Origin: UMGS1883 sp045636425
GTDB lineage: Bacteria; Bacillota; Clostridia; UMGS1883
Length of the DNA: 64,000 nucleotides
Direction: 5' to 3'
Assembly (NCBI GenBank): GCA_045636425.1
Contig: JAZTXM010000002.1
Location: forward strand, 124,001-188,000
Below the pieces are notes generated by a model. That model was not told the DNA's origin. It did not search any database and was given only the letters and a program-made list of their open reading frames with translations. Made by a program: the position numbers and the translations under genes. Of this stretch, positions 43,289 through 52,359 are shown in pieces. Position 1 is the first letter of the stretch; each line of letters opens with the position of its first letter.

Positions 43289-44599
43289 TTATTTTTCATT
43301 TCTTAAATCTAAAATTCTCTTAGCCTTGCCCTGGAATCTCTCAAGGGTTTTCGGCGGTACAAGGGTGATTTTTGCTTGAAGCCCAAGCACGCTTTTGATT
43401 CTTTCCTGAATGAGACGGATAAGCTTTTCAAGCTCACCGTAATTTTCAAGCACGCTTGCATCCAAAAGCTCTACCTTGATTTCAAGGGTATCTTTAAAGT
43501 TTCCTTCTCTGCGTACCACAAGCTGATAGTGAGGACCGATTTTATCAATATTGATAAGAACGCTTTCAATCTGGGTGGGGAATACATTAACGCCCTTGAT
43601 GATAAGCATATCATCTGTTCTTCCCTTGGTTTTGGACATTCTGACATGTGTTCTTCCGCACTTACAGGGTTCGTAATCAAGAGTTGTAATATCACGTGTT
43701 CTGTAACGAAGAACGGGCATACCCTGCTTTGTAAGCGTGGTAACAATAAGCTCACCCGTTTCTCCGCTTCCGAGGCGTTTTCCTGTGTCGGGATCAACAA
43801 TTTCGGGCAGAAAATGGTCTTCTGCAAAATGCATTCCGTCACGCTCGAAGCAGTCTCCGCTTACGCCGGGGCCGCCAAGTTCTGTCATACCGTAGTTATC
43901 GGAAACATAAATGCCTAAGTTCTTCTCAATGGTTTCACGCATTTCGGGGGTGCAAGGCTCACTACCCAATATGCCAAGCTTCAGCTTATATGCATCAAGA
44001 GGATATTCGCCCTCTTTCACTGCTTCGCTAAGGTAGAGTGCATATGAGGGGGTTGCAACAAGACCTGTTACTCCAAGGTCACGCATCATCATAAGCTGCT
44101 TTTCGGTATTGCCCGACGACATAGGAATTACCATTGCTCCAAGCTTTTCAAGACCATAATGAAGTCCGAGTGCACCTGTGAATAGTCCGTAGCCAAAAGA
44201 AATCTGGATTATATCATCACTTGTTACACCGCCTGCGGCACATACGCGGGCAACGCAGTCACTCCACACGTCAATATCCTGCTTGGTATACACGCCTACG
44301 GTGGGCTTACCCGTAGTACCGCTGGAGGCATGTACACGGACAATATCCTTATGTGGAACGGCAACCATACCGAAAGGATAGTTATCTCGAAATTCGCTCT
44401 TTTCAGTAAATGGTATGTATTCGATATCGGAAAGCTGCTTTATTTTGCTTCCGTCACCTACGCCTGCCTTATCCAGCTTGTCGTGGTAGAATTTTGTATT
44501 GTTATAGCAGTATGCCACAATATTTTTGAGTCTTTCAAGCTGAAGTGCCTCAAGCTCGCGTCTGGGCATTGTTTCTATATCTTTCTGGAAAAAGTTCAT
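43289..44599 (-). CDS. paaK: Phenylacetate--CoA ligase family protein (copy 2)
   Basis: A 436-residue AMP-forming aryl-CoA ligase, paralogous to the copy at 39629-40942. It has VRVHASSGTTGKPTVGVYTK, YVSDNYGMTELGGPGVSGDC, YRTRDITTLDYEPCKCGRTH and MLIIKGVNVFPTQIESVL. It is the first gene of the operon, with gaaaggaagg before the ATG. Having two distinct ligases around one iorAB suggests different acyl substrates or opposing directions. Confidence 0.94.
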   Translation of the reverse strand: MNFFQKDIETMPRRELEALQLERLKNIVAYCYNNTKFYHDKLDKAGVGDGSKIKQLSDIEYIPFTEKSEFRDNYPFGMVAVPHKDIVRVHASSGTTGKPTVGVYTKQDIDVWSDCVARVCAAGGVTSDDIIQISFGYGLFTGALGLHYGLEKLGAMVIPMSSGNTEKQLMMMRDLGVTGLVATPSYALYLSEAVKEGEYPLDAYKLKLGILGSEPCTPEMRETIEKNLGIYVSDNYGMTELGGPGVSGDCFERDGMHFAEDHFLPEIVDPDTGKRLGSGETGELIVTTLTKQGMPVLRYRTRDITTLDYEPCKCGRTHVRMSKTKGRTDDMLIIKGVNVFPTQIESVLINIDKIGPHYQLVVRREGNFKDTLEIKVELLDASVLENYGELEKLIRLIQERIKSVLGLQAKITLVPPKTLERFQGKAKRILDLRNEK

Positions 44600-44643
44600 T
44601 TATGAAACCTTCCTTTCATACTTATCCATTTTAATTACATTAT

Positions 44644-44671
44644 ATTGTACCATACTTTTTTGTGTTTTCAT
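44644..44671 (-). promoter_or_regulatory. Possible promoter of the paaK-ior operon
   Basis: On the minus strand ATGAAA (44666-44671), 16 bases, TACAAT (44644-44649), with an overlapping TATAAT at 44639-44644. The -35 match is mediocre. Confidence 0.4.
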
Positions 44672-44738
44672 AGTGTTTTTTTTGTGTTTTTAGATAAATT
44701 TTGTACCGATTTTTGCGGAATTGAGCTTAAAAGTAAAA

Positions 44739-44780
44739 AAGGCTTCTATAACGATGCGAGCACATCGTCATAGAAGCCTT
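44739..44780 (-). terminator. Terminator of the ribosomal protein superoperon
   Basis: An 18-bp stem with one mismatch pairs 44739-44756 with 44763-44780. On the minus strand it is followed by TTTTTTAC, 15 bases after rplQ ends. Confidence 0.9.
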
Positions 44781-44794
44781 CTTAATTTTAGTGA

Positions 44795-45139
44795 TTAGTC
44801 AACAAGCTTAATGATAGCCATGGGAGCGTTGTCACCACGACGTACGCCTGTCTTAATAATCTGTGTGTAACCGCCGTTACGTTCTGCGTATTTGGGAGCA
44901 AGCTCCTCGAATACCTTCTTAACAACATCTTCTTTTGTGATGAAGCTAAGAGCCTGTCTTCTTGCATGAAGGTCTCCACGCTTTCCGAGAGTAATCATAT
45001 TCTCAGCAAGGGGACGAACTTCCTTTGCACGAGTTACAGTTGTTTCGATTTTGCCATTTTCCAAAAGAGCAGTAACCATACCGCGGAGCATAGCCATTCT
45101 CTGGTCGGTAGGACGACCGAGTTTTCTTGTTCCAGCCAT
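44795..45139 (-). CDS. rplQ: Ribosomal protein L17
   Basis: Large-subunit protein near the exit tunnel. The 114 residues begin with RKLGRPTDQRMAMLRGMVTA, followed by TVTRAKEVRPLAENMITLGK and the family end RRGDNAPMAIIKL. It is the last gene of the alpha operon, downstream of rpoA, in its usual place. gaaggagg lies upstream of the ATG. Confidence 0.98.
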   Translation of the reverse strand: MAGTRKLGRPTDQRMAMLRGMVTALLENGKIETTVTRAKEVRPLAENMITLGKRGDLHARRQALSFITKEDVVKKVFEELAPKYAERNGGYTQIIKTGVRRGDNAPMAIIKLVD

Positions 45140-45182
45140 TTAGGTTTCCTCCTTCAAAACTTCTGATAAGTCAAATTATGAA

Positions 45183-46139
45183 TTAGTCTTCATCGGGAGC
45201 AAATGCAAGCTTGAGTTCTTTAAGTTTACCAACAACTTCCTCAAGTGACTTGCGTCCCAGATTTCTTACCTTCACCATTTCTTCTTCCTTACGGAGAGTG
45301 AGGTCCTCAACAGTGTTGATACCTGCTCTCTTAAGGCAGTTGTAGGAACGAACGGAAAGGTCAAGTTCTTCGATAGTCATATCAAGAACCTTTTCTTTCT
45401 TTGTTTCTTCCTTTTCAACCATAGTTTCAACATTCATAGCTTCGTCTGTAAGCTGGATAAAGAGCATCATATGATCGTTAATAATCTTTGCAGAAAGGCT
45501 GATTGCCTCGTCTGCAGTTTTGGTGCCGTTTGTCCATACTTCAACAGTAAGCTTGTCGAAATCTGTGTTCTGTCCTACACGGGTGTTTTCCACGTAGTAG
45601 TTTACCTTTTCAACAGGAGTGTAGATAGAATCCACGGGGATAAGTCCGATAAGGGGCTGAAGAAGCGCCTTGTTCTTTTCTGCGGAAACATATCCTCTGC
45701 CTCTGTTGATGGTAATCTCCATGTACAACTTAGCATCTTCGTTTAAGGTTGCAATGTGAAGGTCACCATTGATGATTTCAACATCGCTGTCAGTTTTGAT
45801 ATCACGTGCACAAAGCTCGCCTGCGCCCTCTGCCTCAATATAGACAGTCTTGGGGCCGTCGGAATGAAGCTTAATGATAATCTGCTTCATATTGAGCACA
45901 ATCTCGCTGACATCTTCCTTAACTCCGGGAATTGTTGAAAATTCATGCTGTACATTTTCAATCTTAATAGATGAAATTGCCGCACCTTCCAGAGATGAAA
46001 GCATCATTCTGCGAAGTGAATTTCCAAGGGTTGTACCGTATCCGCGCTGAAGCGGAGCTACAGTGTATTTACCGTAAGAACCGTCCTCGCTGAGTTCTAC
46101 TCGCTCAACACGAGGCTTTTCAAATCTTAAATCAGTCAT
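45183..46139 (-). CDS. rpoA: RNA polymerase alpha subunit
   Basis: 318 residues. The N-terminal domain (assembly, residues 1-225) has GRYT-type opening KYTVAPLQRGYGTTLGNSLR and RGYVSAEKN. A charged linker is followed by the C-terminal domain, with EELDLSVRSYNCLKRAGINT and VRNLGRKSLEEVVGKL, that binds UP elements and activators. It sits between rpsD and rplQ as in other Firmicutes. Confidence 0.98.
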   Translation of the reverse strand: MTDLRFEKPRVERVELSEDGSYGKYTVAPLQRGYGTTLGNSLRRMMLSSLEGAAISSIKIENVQHEFSTIPGVKEDVSEIVLNMKQIIIKLHSDGPKTVYIEAEGAGELCARDIKTDSDVEIINGDLHIATLNEDAKLYMEITINRGRGYVSAEKNKALLQPLIGLIPVDSIYTPVEKVNYYVENTRVGQNTDFDKLTVEVWTNGTKTADEAISLSAKIINDHMMLFIQLTDEAMNVETMVEKEETKKEKVLDMTIEELDLSVRSYNCLKRAGINTVEDLTLRKEEEMVKVRNLGRKSLEEVVGKLKELKLAFAPDED

Positions 46140-46215
46140 TTAAATAACCCTCCCACTTTTTTATTTAATATAAAATACCCGAGGGTACAGGCAGATATAA
46201 AATCTGCCTTAGCTA

Positions 46216-46842
46216 TTACTTGGAGTACAACTCAACGATAAGTGTTTCGTTGATCTCGTATTCGATGTCTTCACGCTTAGCAAGATTAAGAACCTTTACG
46301 CTGTGAGCGTTGGCATCGAGCTGGAGCCAAGCGGGAACATTCTTTCCTTCGTTAGCTTCAAGTACTGCTTTAATCTTGGGAGAATCCTTGCTCTTATCAG
46401 TAAGTGCGATAACATCGCCCTCTTTGATGATATAAGAAGGAATATTTACTTTCTTACCGTTTACTGTAAAATGACCATGTCTTACAAGCTGACGTGCTTC
46501 AGGACGGCTCATACCGAAGCCTGCTCTGTAGCATACGTTGTCAAGACGGCTTTCACAAAGTGTAAGAAGGTTTTCACCGACAATACCGCTCTTCTTGGAA
46601 GCAAGCTCAAAGTAATGAGCAAACTGCTTCTCAGCGATACCGTAGTATCTCTTAACTTTCTGCTTTTCGCGAAGCTGAAGACCGTATTCGGAAATCTTCT
46701 TTCTGCCCTGGCCGTGCTGACCGGGAGCATACTCACGTCTTGCGATAGCACATTTGTCAGAATAACATCTGTCGCCCTTCAAAAAGAGCTTCTGTCCTTC
46801 ACGGCGGCAAAGTCTGCACACCGCATCTGTATATCTTGCCAT
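46216..46842 (-). CDS. rpsD: Ribosomal protein S4
   Basis: Primary 16S rRNA-binding protein. The 208-residue form keeps the N-terminal zinc-type cysteines (CRLCRREGQKLFLKGDRC, then CAIARREYAPGQHGQ) and the S4 domain (MSRPEARQLVRHGHFTVNGK). Here it lies inside the alpha operon (rpsK-rpsD-rpoA), as in Clostridia, and unlike Bacillus where rpsD is apart. A small hairpin (46189-46209) lies between it and rpoA. Confidence 0.98.
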   Translation of the reverse strand: MARYTDAVCRLCRREGQKLFLKGDRCYSDKCAIARREYAPGQHGQGRKKISEYGLQLREKQKVKRYYGIAEKQFAHYFELASKKSGIVGENLLTLCESRLDNVCYRAGFGMSRPEARQLVRHGHFTVNGKKVNIPSYIIKEGDVIALTDKSKDSPKIKAVLEANEGKNVPAWLQLDANAHSVKVLNLAKREDIEYEINETLIVELYSK

Positions 46843-46860
46843 ATTACTTTCGCACCTCCA

Positions 46861-47256
46861 TCACACTCTTCTTCTTTTGGGCGGACGGCAACCGTTGTGA
46901 GGAATAGGAGTTACGTCCTTAATCATGCTAACTTCAAGACCTGCTGCCTGAAGTGCACGGATTGCTGCCTCACGTCCTGCACCGGGACCCTTAACGAAAA
47001 CTTCTACAGTCTTCAGACCATGCTCCATAGCTGCCTTTGCAGCTGTTTCTGCTGCCATCTGAGCAGCAAAGGGAGTGCTCTTCTTAGAACCACGGAAACC
47101 AAGTCCGCCGGCACTTGCCCAGGAAAGAGCGTTACCGTTTACATCGGTCATGGTTACGATTGTGTTGTTAAATGTGCTGCGGATATGTGCTGCACCGCGC
47201 TCGATATTCTTGCGCTCTTTTCTCTTACGAGTTACTTTTTTAACTGCCTTAGCCAT
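46861..47256 (-). CDS. rpsK: Ribosomal protein S11
   Basis: Small-subunit platform protein, 131 residues, with a basic N-terminal extension (KKVTRKRKERKNIERG) and the core AHIRSTFNNTIVTMTDVNGN, GFRGSKKSTPFAAQ, and the end TPIPHNGCRPPKRRRV. The usual gene order rpsM-rpsK-rpsD-rpoA is kept. Confidence 0.98.
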   Translation of the reverse strand: MAKAVKKVTRKRKERKNIERGAAHIRSTFNNTIVTMTDVNGNALSWASAGGLGFRGSKKSTPFAAQMAAETAAKAAMEHGLKTVEVFVKGPGAGREAAIRALQAAGLEVSMIKDVTPIPHNGCRPPKRRRV

Positions 47257-47268
47257 GCTCTCTCCTCC

Positions 47269-47637
47269 TTACTTCTTCTTATTAGCAATTGTGCGCTTGG
47301 GACCCTTACGGGTTCTTGCGTTTGTCTTTGTTCTCTGACCTCTTACGGGGAGTCCTTTTCTGTGACGGATACCTCTGTAAGAGCCGATTTCAGTAAGACG
47401 CTTAATGTTAAGCGCTACTTCACGGCGAAGGTCACCTTCAACTGTAAATTCTTTGTCTATTGCTTCTCTGATCTTACCAATTTCATCCTCTGTAAGGTCT
47501 TTTACACGAGTATCGGGATTGATACCTGTTGCCTCAAGGATTTTCTTTGCGCTTGTTCTGCCAATACCGTAAACATATGTGAGACCAATCTCAACTCTCT
47601 TTTCACGGGGCAGGTCAACACCGGCTATTCTCGCCAT
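47269..47637 (-). CDS. rpsM: Ribosomal protein S13
   Basis: Small-subunit head protein that contacts the P-site tRNA and L5. The 122 residues start MARIAGVDLPREKRVEIGLT and contain SYRGIRHRKGLPVRGQRTKT followed by a basic tail. It is 120 bases downstream of rpmJ. Confidence 0.98.
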   Translation of the reverse strand: MARIAGVDLPREKRVEIGLTYVYGIGRTSAKKILEATGINPDTRVKDLTEDEIGKIREAIDKEFTVEGDLRREVALNIKRLTEIGSYRGIRHRKGLPVRGQRTKTNARTRKGPKRTIANKKK

Positions 47638-47757
47638 CTGTTAATACACCTCCAAAAATTAAATGAAACATACTTTTATTGGATTAGGGGTAATTGATTA
47701 TGCGTTTTGGGCAATCATACAAAATGATTTCAGCCGCGCCCTTAACGGACTAAAAAA

Positions 47758-47871
47758 TCAGCCCTGCTTCTGCTTATGCTTGGGATTTTCGCAAATCACC
47801 ATGATTTTACCTTTTCTCTTGATGATTTTGCACTTTTCGCATATAGGTTTTACTGAGGGTCTTACCTTCAT
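47758..47871 (-). CDS. rpmJ: Ribosomal protein L36 (zinc-binding form)
   Basis: A 37-residue protein: MKVRPSVKPICEKCKIIKRK at the start and VICENPKHKQKQG at the end. The Cys-x2-Cys, Cys and His pattern is the zinc-binding C+ type. It lies between infA and rpsM, as in most Firmicutes. The gene was found by translating the minus strand. Confidence 0.95.
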   Translation of the reverse strand: MKVRPSVKPICEKCKIIKRKGKIMVICENPKHKQKQG

Positions 47872-47923
47872 TTTGAAATACCTCCTCTAACGCTCAGGCA
47901 CAAAAGCGTGCCTTACATTTTGT

Positions 47924-48142
47924 TTATTTTGCTCGCCAAGTGATTCTTCCGCGAGTGAGGTCATAGGGTGAAAGTTCCACCGTAACCTTGTCGCCGGGCA
48001 AAATCCTTATAAAGTTCATCCTTAACTTACCGGAAATATGTGCCAGGATTTGATGACCGTTTTCCAGTTCAACCTGAAACATTGCATTTGGCAAAGCTTC
48101 AAGCACGGTACCTTCAAGTTCTAATACATCTTCTTTAGCCAA
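47924..48142 (-). CDS. infA: Translation initiation factor IF-1
   Basis: 72-residue OB-fold factor that binds the ribosomal A site during initiation. The core NAMFQVELENGHQILAHISG and RILPGDKVTVELSPYDL are clear. The start is TTG at 48140-48142 (reading LAKEDVLELEGTV as M), preceded by aaggagg. The longer open frame to 48334 overlaps the KOW gene and has no better ribosome site. Confidence 0.95.
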   Translation of the reverse strand: MAKEDVLELEGTVLEALPNAMFQVELENGHQILAHISGKLRMNFIRILPGDKVTVELSPYDLTRGRITWRAK

Positions 48143-48155
48143 GGTTACAACCTCC

Positions 48156-48422
48156 TTATTTTTTACAAATGATTGAATCAATACATTTGTCAAAGCCTTT
48201 AAGTGCTTTTCTGATGTGAGCATCATAGAGCGGATTATATACTGATAAATCAATATACATTCCCGTATCTTTAAGATGTTTTTGGTTTTTCTTTTTGGGA
48301 TTTGATATAAGCTTATTTTTTCCGTCGCATACAAAGAGAAAATTATCCTCTTTTTTTAAAACCACGTATAAGCTTTCTTTATCATGACCCGAAAGTGACA
48401 TTACTACAGTTCCCTTTTCCAT
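48156..48422 (-). CDS. KOW-domain RNA-binding protein (L14e-like)
   Basis: An 88-residue protein with an N-terminal KOW-type beta barrel (GTVVMSLSGHDKESLYVVLK, FVCDGKNKLISNPKKKNQKH) and a short helical C-terminus. Clostridia usually carry such a gene between map and infA. It is thought to bind rRNA or the ribosome, but the role is not established. It begins 8 bases after map. Confidence 0.85.
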   Translation of the reverse strand: MEKGTVVMSLSGHDKESLYVVLKKEDNFLFVCDGKNKLISNPKKKNQKHLKDTGMYIDLSVYNPLYDAHIRKALKGFDKCIDSIICKK

Positions 48423-48430
48423 ACAATCAC

Positions 48431-49180
48431 CTATACTGTAAGGAAAACAGGACCGTTTGGAGTAATGGCAACGGTGTTTTCATAGTGAGCAGAAAGTGCC
48501 CTGTCACTTGTTCTTACCGTCCAGCCGTCACTTTGGTCGAAGTCAACGTCTTTTGAGCCTGCGTTTATCATAGGCTCAATGGCAATTACCATGCCGTTAC
48601 AAAGCCGCTTTCCCCTGCCGCTGTTTCCGAAATTCGGAATATCGGGTTCTTCGTGCAGGTTTTTTCCTACACCGTGTCCTACAAGCTCACGCACAACACC
48701 GTAGCCATTTTCTTCTGCAAGGCTTTGCACTGCAAATCCAATGTCTCCGATTCTGTTTCCGTGAACTGCCATTTGGGCACCCCGCATAAAACATTCCTTT
48801 GTCACATCAATAAGCCTTTGGGCTTCTTTTGAAATATTTCCTACCGGATAGGTTCTCGCCGCATCTGCGTGATAACCTTCAAGATAAGCACCTACATCTA
48901 CGCTTACTATGTCGCCTTCTTTAAGAATAACCTTTTTGGAGGGTATTCCGTGAACAACCACACAGTTAGGTGAAATGCAGCTTGCCGCAGGAAATCCATT
49001 GTAGTTTTTAAAGGATGGGTAAGCCTTGTGGCTTACTATAACCTTCTCAATCTGAGAGTTTATTTCCCATGTTGTTACACCGGGCTTTATAATCTCTCCT
49101 GCAAGCATAAGAGCTTCTGCCACAATTTTCCCTGCTTCTCTTATCTTTTCTATTTCTTGTGATGATTTTAAAATAATCAT
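48431..49180 (-). CDS. map: Type I methionine aminopeptidase
   Basis: Removes the initiator methionine from new proteins. The 249 residues contain all five metal ligands of type Ia: SVDVGAYLEGYHADAARTY, the GHGVGKNLHEEPDIPN histidine segment, AIEPMIN and the C-terminal HYENTVAIT glutamate. The start overlaps the adk stop by one base (TAATG). The order secY-adk-map-KOW-infA is classic. Confidence 0.97.
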   Translation of the reverse strand: MIILKSSQEIEKIREAGKIVAEALMLAGEIIKPGVTTWEINSQIEKVIVSHKAYPSFKNYNGFPAASCISPNCVVVHGIPSKKVILKEGDIVSVDVGAYLEGYHADAARTYPVGNISKEAQRLIDVTKECFMRGAQMAVHGNRIGDIGFAVQSLAEENGYGVVRELVGHGVGKNLHEEPDIPNFGNSGRGKRLCNGMVIAIEPMINAGSKDVDFDQSDGWTVRTSDRALSAHYENTVAITPNGPVFLTV

Positions 49181-49818
49181 TAACCTTTAACTCCCAATGC
49201 TTCCAGAACTGCCTCGGTAGTTTCCTCTATTCCGTCACATCCTGTAACATTTACCAGAATGTTCTTTTCGGTAAAGAACGCTATAAGGGGTTCTGTCTGC
49301 TCATGATATACGCTAAGGCGTTTGCGGATTGTTTCCGGGACGTCATCGTCACGTGTTATAAGCACGCCTCCGCACTTATCGCATATGCCATCCTTTTCAG
49401 GAGGGTTAAATTCAATGTGGTACGGTGCTGCACACTGTTTACATTCGCGTCTTCCGCCGAGTCTCCTTACGATAACCTCATCGTCGACAACCAAATTAAG
49501 TGCACAGTCCACCTCTATACCGATTTTTTCCATCGCACGGGCCTGAGGAAGAGTCCTGGGAAAACCGTCTAAAATATAGCCGTTTTCACAGTCCTTTTCC
49601 TTAAGACGCTGATTCACCATATCAATTGCCAGTTCATCGGGGATGAGCTGACCCTTTTTTATATAGTCATCAGCAATAAGTCCGAGCTGAGTTTTCTCTC
49701 TGATGGCATTTCGTATAATTGCTCCTGTGGAGATATGGGGAATTCCCAGTATTTCGCTGATTTTTTCAGCCTGAGTACCCTTTCCGCCTCCGGGAGGACC
49801 CATTATTGTTATTTTCAT
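49180..49818 (-). CDS. adk: Adenylate kinase
   Basis: Converts AMP and ATP to two ADP. 212 residues with the P-loop MGPPGGGKGTQAEKI, the NMP-bind motif GYILDGFPRT and a zinc-binding lid (CKQCAAPYHIEF, CDKCGG). ATG 49818 is chosen since agaaggg lies 5 bases upstream. The longer frame to 49851 lies in the spacer after secY. Confidence 0.97.
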   Translation of the reverse strand: MKITIMGPPGGGKGTQAEKISEILGIPHISTGAIIRNAIREKTQLGLIADDYIKKGQLIPDELAIDMVNQRLKEKDCENGYILDGFPRTLPQARAMEKIGIEVDCALNLVVDDEVIVRRLGGRRECKQCAAPYHIEFNPPEKDGICDKCGGVLITRDDDVPETIRKRLSVYHEQTEPLIAFFTEKNILVNVTGCDGIEETTEAVLEALGVKG

Positions 49819-49866
49819 ACTTTCCCTTCTTTCAGGATGAAAACTCGTCAATTCACTGTCTTATGA

Positions 49867-51189
49867 TTACTCAAGAAATCCCTTGTAATGACGCATTACC
49901 ATCTGGCTCTCAACTTCTCTAACCGTTTCAAGAGCAACACCAACTACGATGAGAAGACTTGTTCCTGTAAGTGAAAGAGCTGAAAGGTCACTTGCGGGAA
50001 GAATGTTATAGTTATTCAGTACCTGTGTAAGAATAATGGGAAGTACTGCTATAATACCAAGGAACATTGCACCGATAAGAGTAAGTCTTCCAAGAACCTT
50101 TGAAATATAATCGGTTGTGGAACGACCCGGACGGATACCGGGGATCATACCGTTGTTATTCTTGATGTTATTTGATACTTCAATGGGGTTGAAAGTAATT
50201 GATGTGTAGAAATAAGTAAATCCTACAATCAAAAGGAAGTACAAGATGGGGTAAATAGCACCCGTTGTCAAAAAGCTTGTCATCTTGTAAAGGAAGTCAT
50301 CAGGCTGTGATCCGAAGAGCTGAGCAAGTGTTCCGGGGAAGGACATGATGCTCATTGCAAAGATAATCGGAATAACGCCTGCCATAGCAACCTTTATCGG
50401 GATGTTAGAGCTTTGACCGCCGTACATCTTTCTTCCAACAACACGCTTTGCGTACTGAACAGGGATTCTGCGTTCTGCCTGGTTAACAAGGATTACGAAC
50501 ATGATGGAAAGAAGGCTGTAGAGCATAAGAACTACGAAGTAGTACCAATGTCCCTGACCTATAAATCCTGTCCATGCTGTGAAGAACATGTGGGGAACAC
50601 GGCTTACGATACCTGCAAAGATAAGCATTGAGATACCGTTACCGATTCCGCGACCTGTAATCTGCTCACCAAGCCACATAAGGAATGCTGTACCTGCAGT
50701 AAATGCAAGAATGATAGTGAGGCCAACAACAAAGGGATGAACTCCGCTAACCTGTGCTATAGCACCCTGGTTATGCAGAGTAACATACAAGCCGTATGCC
50801 TGAACTGCTGCAAGAACTACAGTGAGATAACGTGTAAGTTTTGTAATCTTCTTTCTGCCTTCCTCGCCTTCCTTGCTCATTCTTTCAAGAACAGGGATTG
50901 CTACACACAAAAGCTGCATAATAATGGAGCTGTTGATGTAGGGAGAGATTGACATAGCGAAGATTGTTGCTCCGGAAAATGCACCGCCGGAGAAGGTATC
51001 AAGCAGGTTAAAAAGGGAGCTTCCGCCGCCTACACTGCCTGCCTCAACCCATGCTTTGAGAGCATCTCTGTCAATCCACGGAACGGGAATGACGCTACCA
51101 AAGCGGAACACAACCAGGAGAAGTAATGTGAATAAAAATTTCTTTCTTAATTCCGGGATCTTCCATGCATTACGTAAAGTTTGCAGCAT
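49867..51189 (-). CDS. secY: Protein translocase subunit SecY
   Basis: Channel of the Sec pathway. 440 residues with ten hydrophobic segments. Key regions are RFGSVIPVPWIDRDALK, SIMFVILVNQAERRIPVQYA with the KRVVGRKMYG loop, PIIFAMSIMSFPGTLAQLF, and GIRPGRSTTDYISKVLGRLT near TM8-9. It is in the spc operon between rplO and adk. Confidence 0.98.
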   Translation of the reverse strand: MLQTLRNAWKIPELRKKFLFTLLLLVVFRFGSVIPVPWIDRDALKAWVEAGSVGGGSSLFNLLDTFSGGAFSGATIFAMSISPYINSSIIMQLLCVAIPVLERMSKEGEEGRKKITKLTRYLTVVLAAVQAYGLYVTLHNQGAIAQVSGVHPFVVGLTIILAFTAGTAFLMWLGEQITGRGIGNGISMLIFAGIVSRVPHMFFTAWTGFIGQGHWYYFVVLMLYSLLSIMFVILVNQAERRIPVQYAKRVVGRKMYGGQSSNIPIKVAMAGVIPIIFAMSIMSFPGTLAQLFGSQPDDFLYKMTSFLTTGAIYPILYFLLIVGFTYFYTSITFNPIEVSNNIKNNNGMIPGIRPGRSTTDYISKVLGRLTLIGAMFLGIIAVLPIILTQVLNNYNILPASDLSALSLTGTSLLIVVGVALETVREVESQMVMRHYKGFLE

Positions 51190-51190
51190 T

Positions 51191-51631
51191 TTAGATCACC
51201 TCCACCTTGCCGCCTGCGGCTTCGATCTTCTTTGCAGCACCTTCAGTTACACGCGCTGCTTTAACAGTGATCTTCTTTGTAATCTCACCACGACCTAAAA
51301 CTACAACACCGTCAAGGATTTTGGAAATAACGCCGCTCTCCTTAAGAAGATTTGCGTCAACAACTGTACCATCCTCGAATTTATTGAGATCTGATACGTT
51401 GATTTCTGTATATTTCTTTGCAAAAATATTTGTGAAACCTCTCTTGGGAAGACGTCTGTAAATAGGCATCTGTCCACCTTCGAAGCCGGGTCTTACACCG
51501 CCGCCGCTACGAGCCTTCTGGCCCTTATGACCGCGACCTGCTGTTTTTCCGTTACCGGTACCTGCACCTCTACCTTTTCTCTTAGCTTCGGTTTTGCTGC
51601 CGATAGCGGGACTAAGCTCATTAAGTTTCAT
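51191..51631 (-). CDS. rplO: Ribosomal protein L15
   Basis: Large-subunit protein, 146 residues, with the basic Gly-rich N-terminus (RKGRGAGTGNGKTAGRGHKG, QKARSGGGVRPGFEGGQMPI) and YRRLPKRGFTN. Placed one base before secY and after rpmD in the standard spc order. Confidence 0.98.
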   Translation of the reverse strand: MKLNELSPAIGSKTEAKRKGRGAGTGNGKTAGRGHKGQKARSGGGVRPGFEGGQMPIYRRLPKRGFTNIFAKKYTEINVSDLNKFEDGTVVDANLLKESGVISKILDGVVVLGRGEITKKITVKAARVTEGAAKKIEAAGGKVEVI

Positions 51632-51651
51632 TTCTGCGCACCTCCTTAATG

Positions 51652-51831
51652 TTAGATTTCTTCTACTTTAACAAGGTGTTTTACCTTGTTAACCATCCCT
51701 CTAATCTGGGGATTGTCTGCATGCTCCTTGGTATCACGGATTTTCTTGAGACCAAGAGCTTCAACTGTAGCGATCTGATCCTTTTTAGAACCGATAACGC
51801 TTTTTACAAGAGTTACTCTAAGATTAGCCAC
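51652..51831 (-). CDS. rpmD: Ribosomal protein L30
   Basis: A 59-residue protein starting at GTG (51829-51831): ANLRVTLVKSVIGSKKDQ, VEALGLKKIRDTKEHADNPQ and GMVNKVKHLVKVEEI. It is the short bacterial L30, found by translating the minus strand between rpsE and rplO. gggggaga lies upstream of the start. Confidence 0.96.
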   Translation of the reverse strand: MANLRVTLVKSVIGSKKDQIATVEALGLKKIRDTKEHADNPQIRGMVNKVKHLVKVEEI

Positions 51832-51844
51832 TATTCTCTCCCCC

Positions 51845-52342
51845 TTACAGTTCTTCTACAGCCTTGCCTCTGAGGCGAGCAACCTGCTCTGCACTCTTAA
51901 GAGAAGCAAGACCTTCGATTGTAGCTCTTACTACGTTTCTGGGATTATTTGAGCGAAGGCACTTTGTTCTGATGTTCTTGATACCTGCAAGCTCTACAAC
52001 TGCACGAACAGCACCGCCTGCGATAATACCTGTACCTTCCTTAGCCGGCATAAGAAGAACTCTTCCTGCACCGAACTCACCAATAATTTCGTGGGGAATT
52101 GTAGAATCTACTAAAGGAACAGAAACCATGTTCTTCTTAGCATCCTCAATACCCTTTCTGATAGCATCGGGAACTTCGGCTGCCTTACCAAGACCGTAAC
52201 CAACCTTGCCGTTTTCGTCACCTACAACAACAAGAGCACTGAAACGGAATGTACGACCACCCTTAACAACCTTTGCTACACGGCTGATATGAACAACCTT
52301 TTCTTTAATATCAAGTGTTGATGCGTCGATACGCTCTGACAT
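51845..52342 (-). CDS. rpsE: Ribosomal protein S5
   Basis: 165 residues with the double-stranded RNA-binding N-terminus (LDIKEKVVHISRVAKVVKGG, RTFRFSALVVVGDENGKVGY) and the S5 C-terminal GIIAGGAVRAVVELAG. It takes part in decoding accuracy. Located between rplR and rpmD. Confidence 0.98.
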   Translation of the reverse strand: MSERIDASTLDIKEKVVHISRVAKVVKGGRTFRFSALVVVGDENGKVGYGLGKAAEVPDAIRKGIEDAKKNMVSVPLVDSTIPHEIIGEFGAGRVLLMPAKEGTGIIAGGAVRAVVELAGIKNIRTKCLRSNNPRNVVRATIEGLASLKSAEQVARLRGKAVEEL

Positions 52343-52359
52343 AAGTTTCCCTCCTTCTC

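Noticed and set aside
46189..46209. Terminator between rpsD and rpoA
   Set aside because: An 8-bp hairpin without a proper U-run, within an operon that must be read through.
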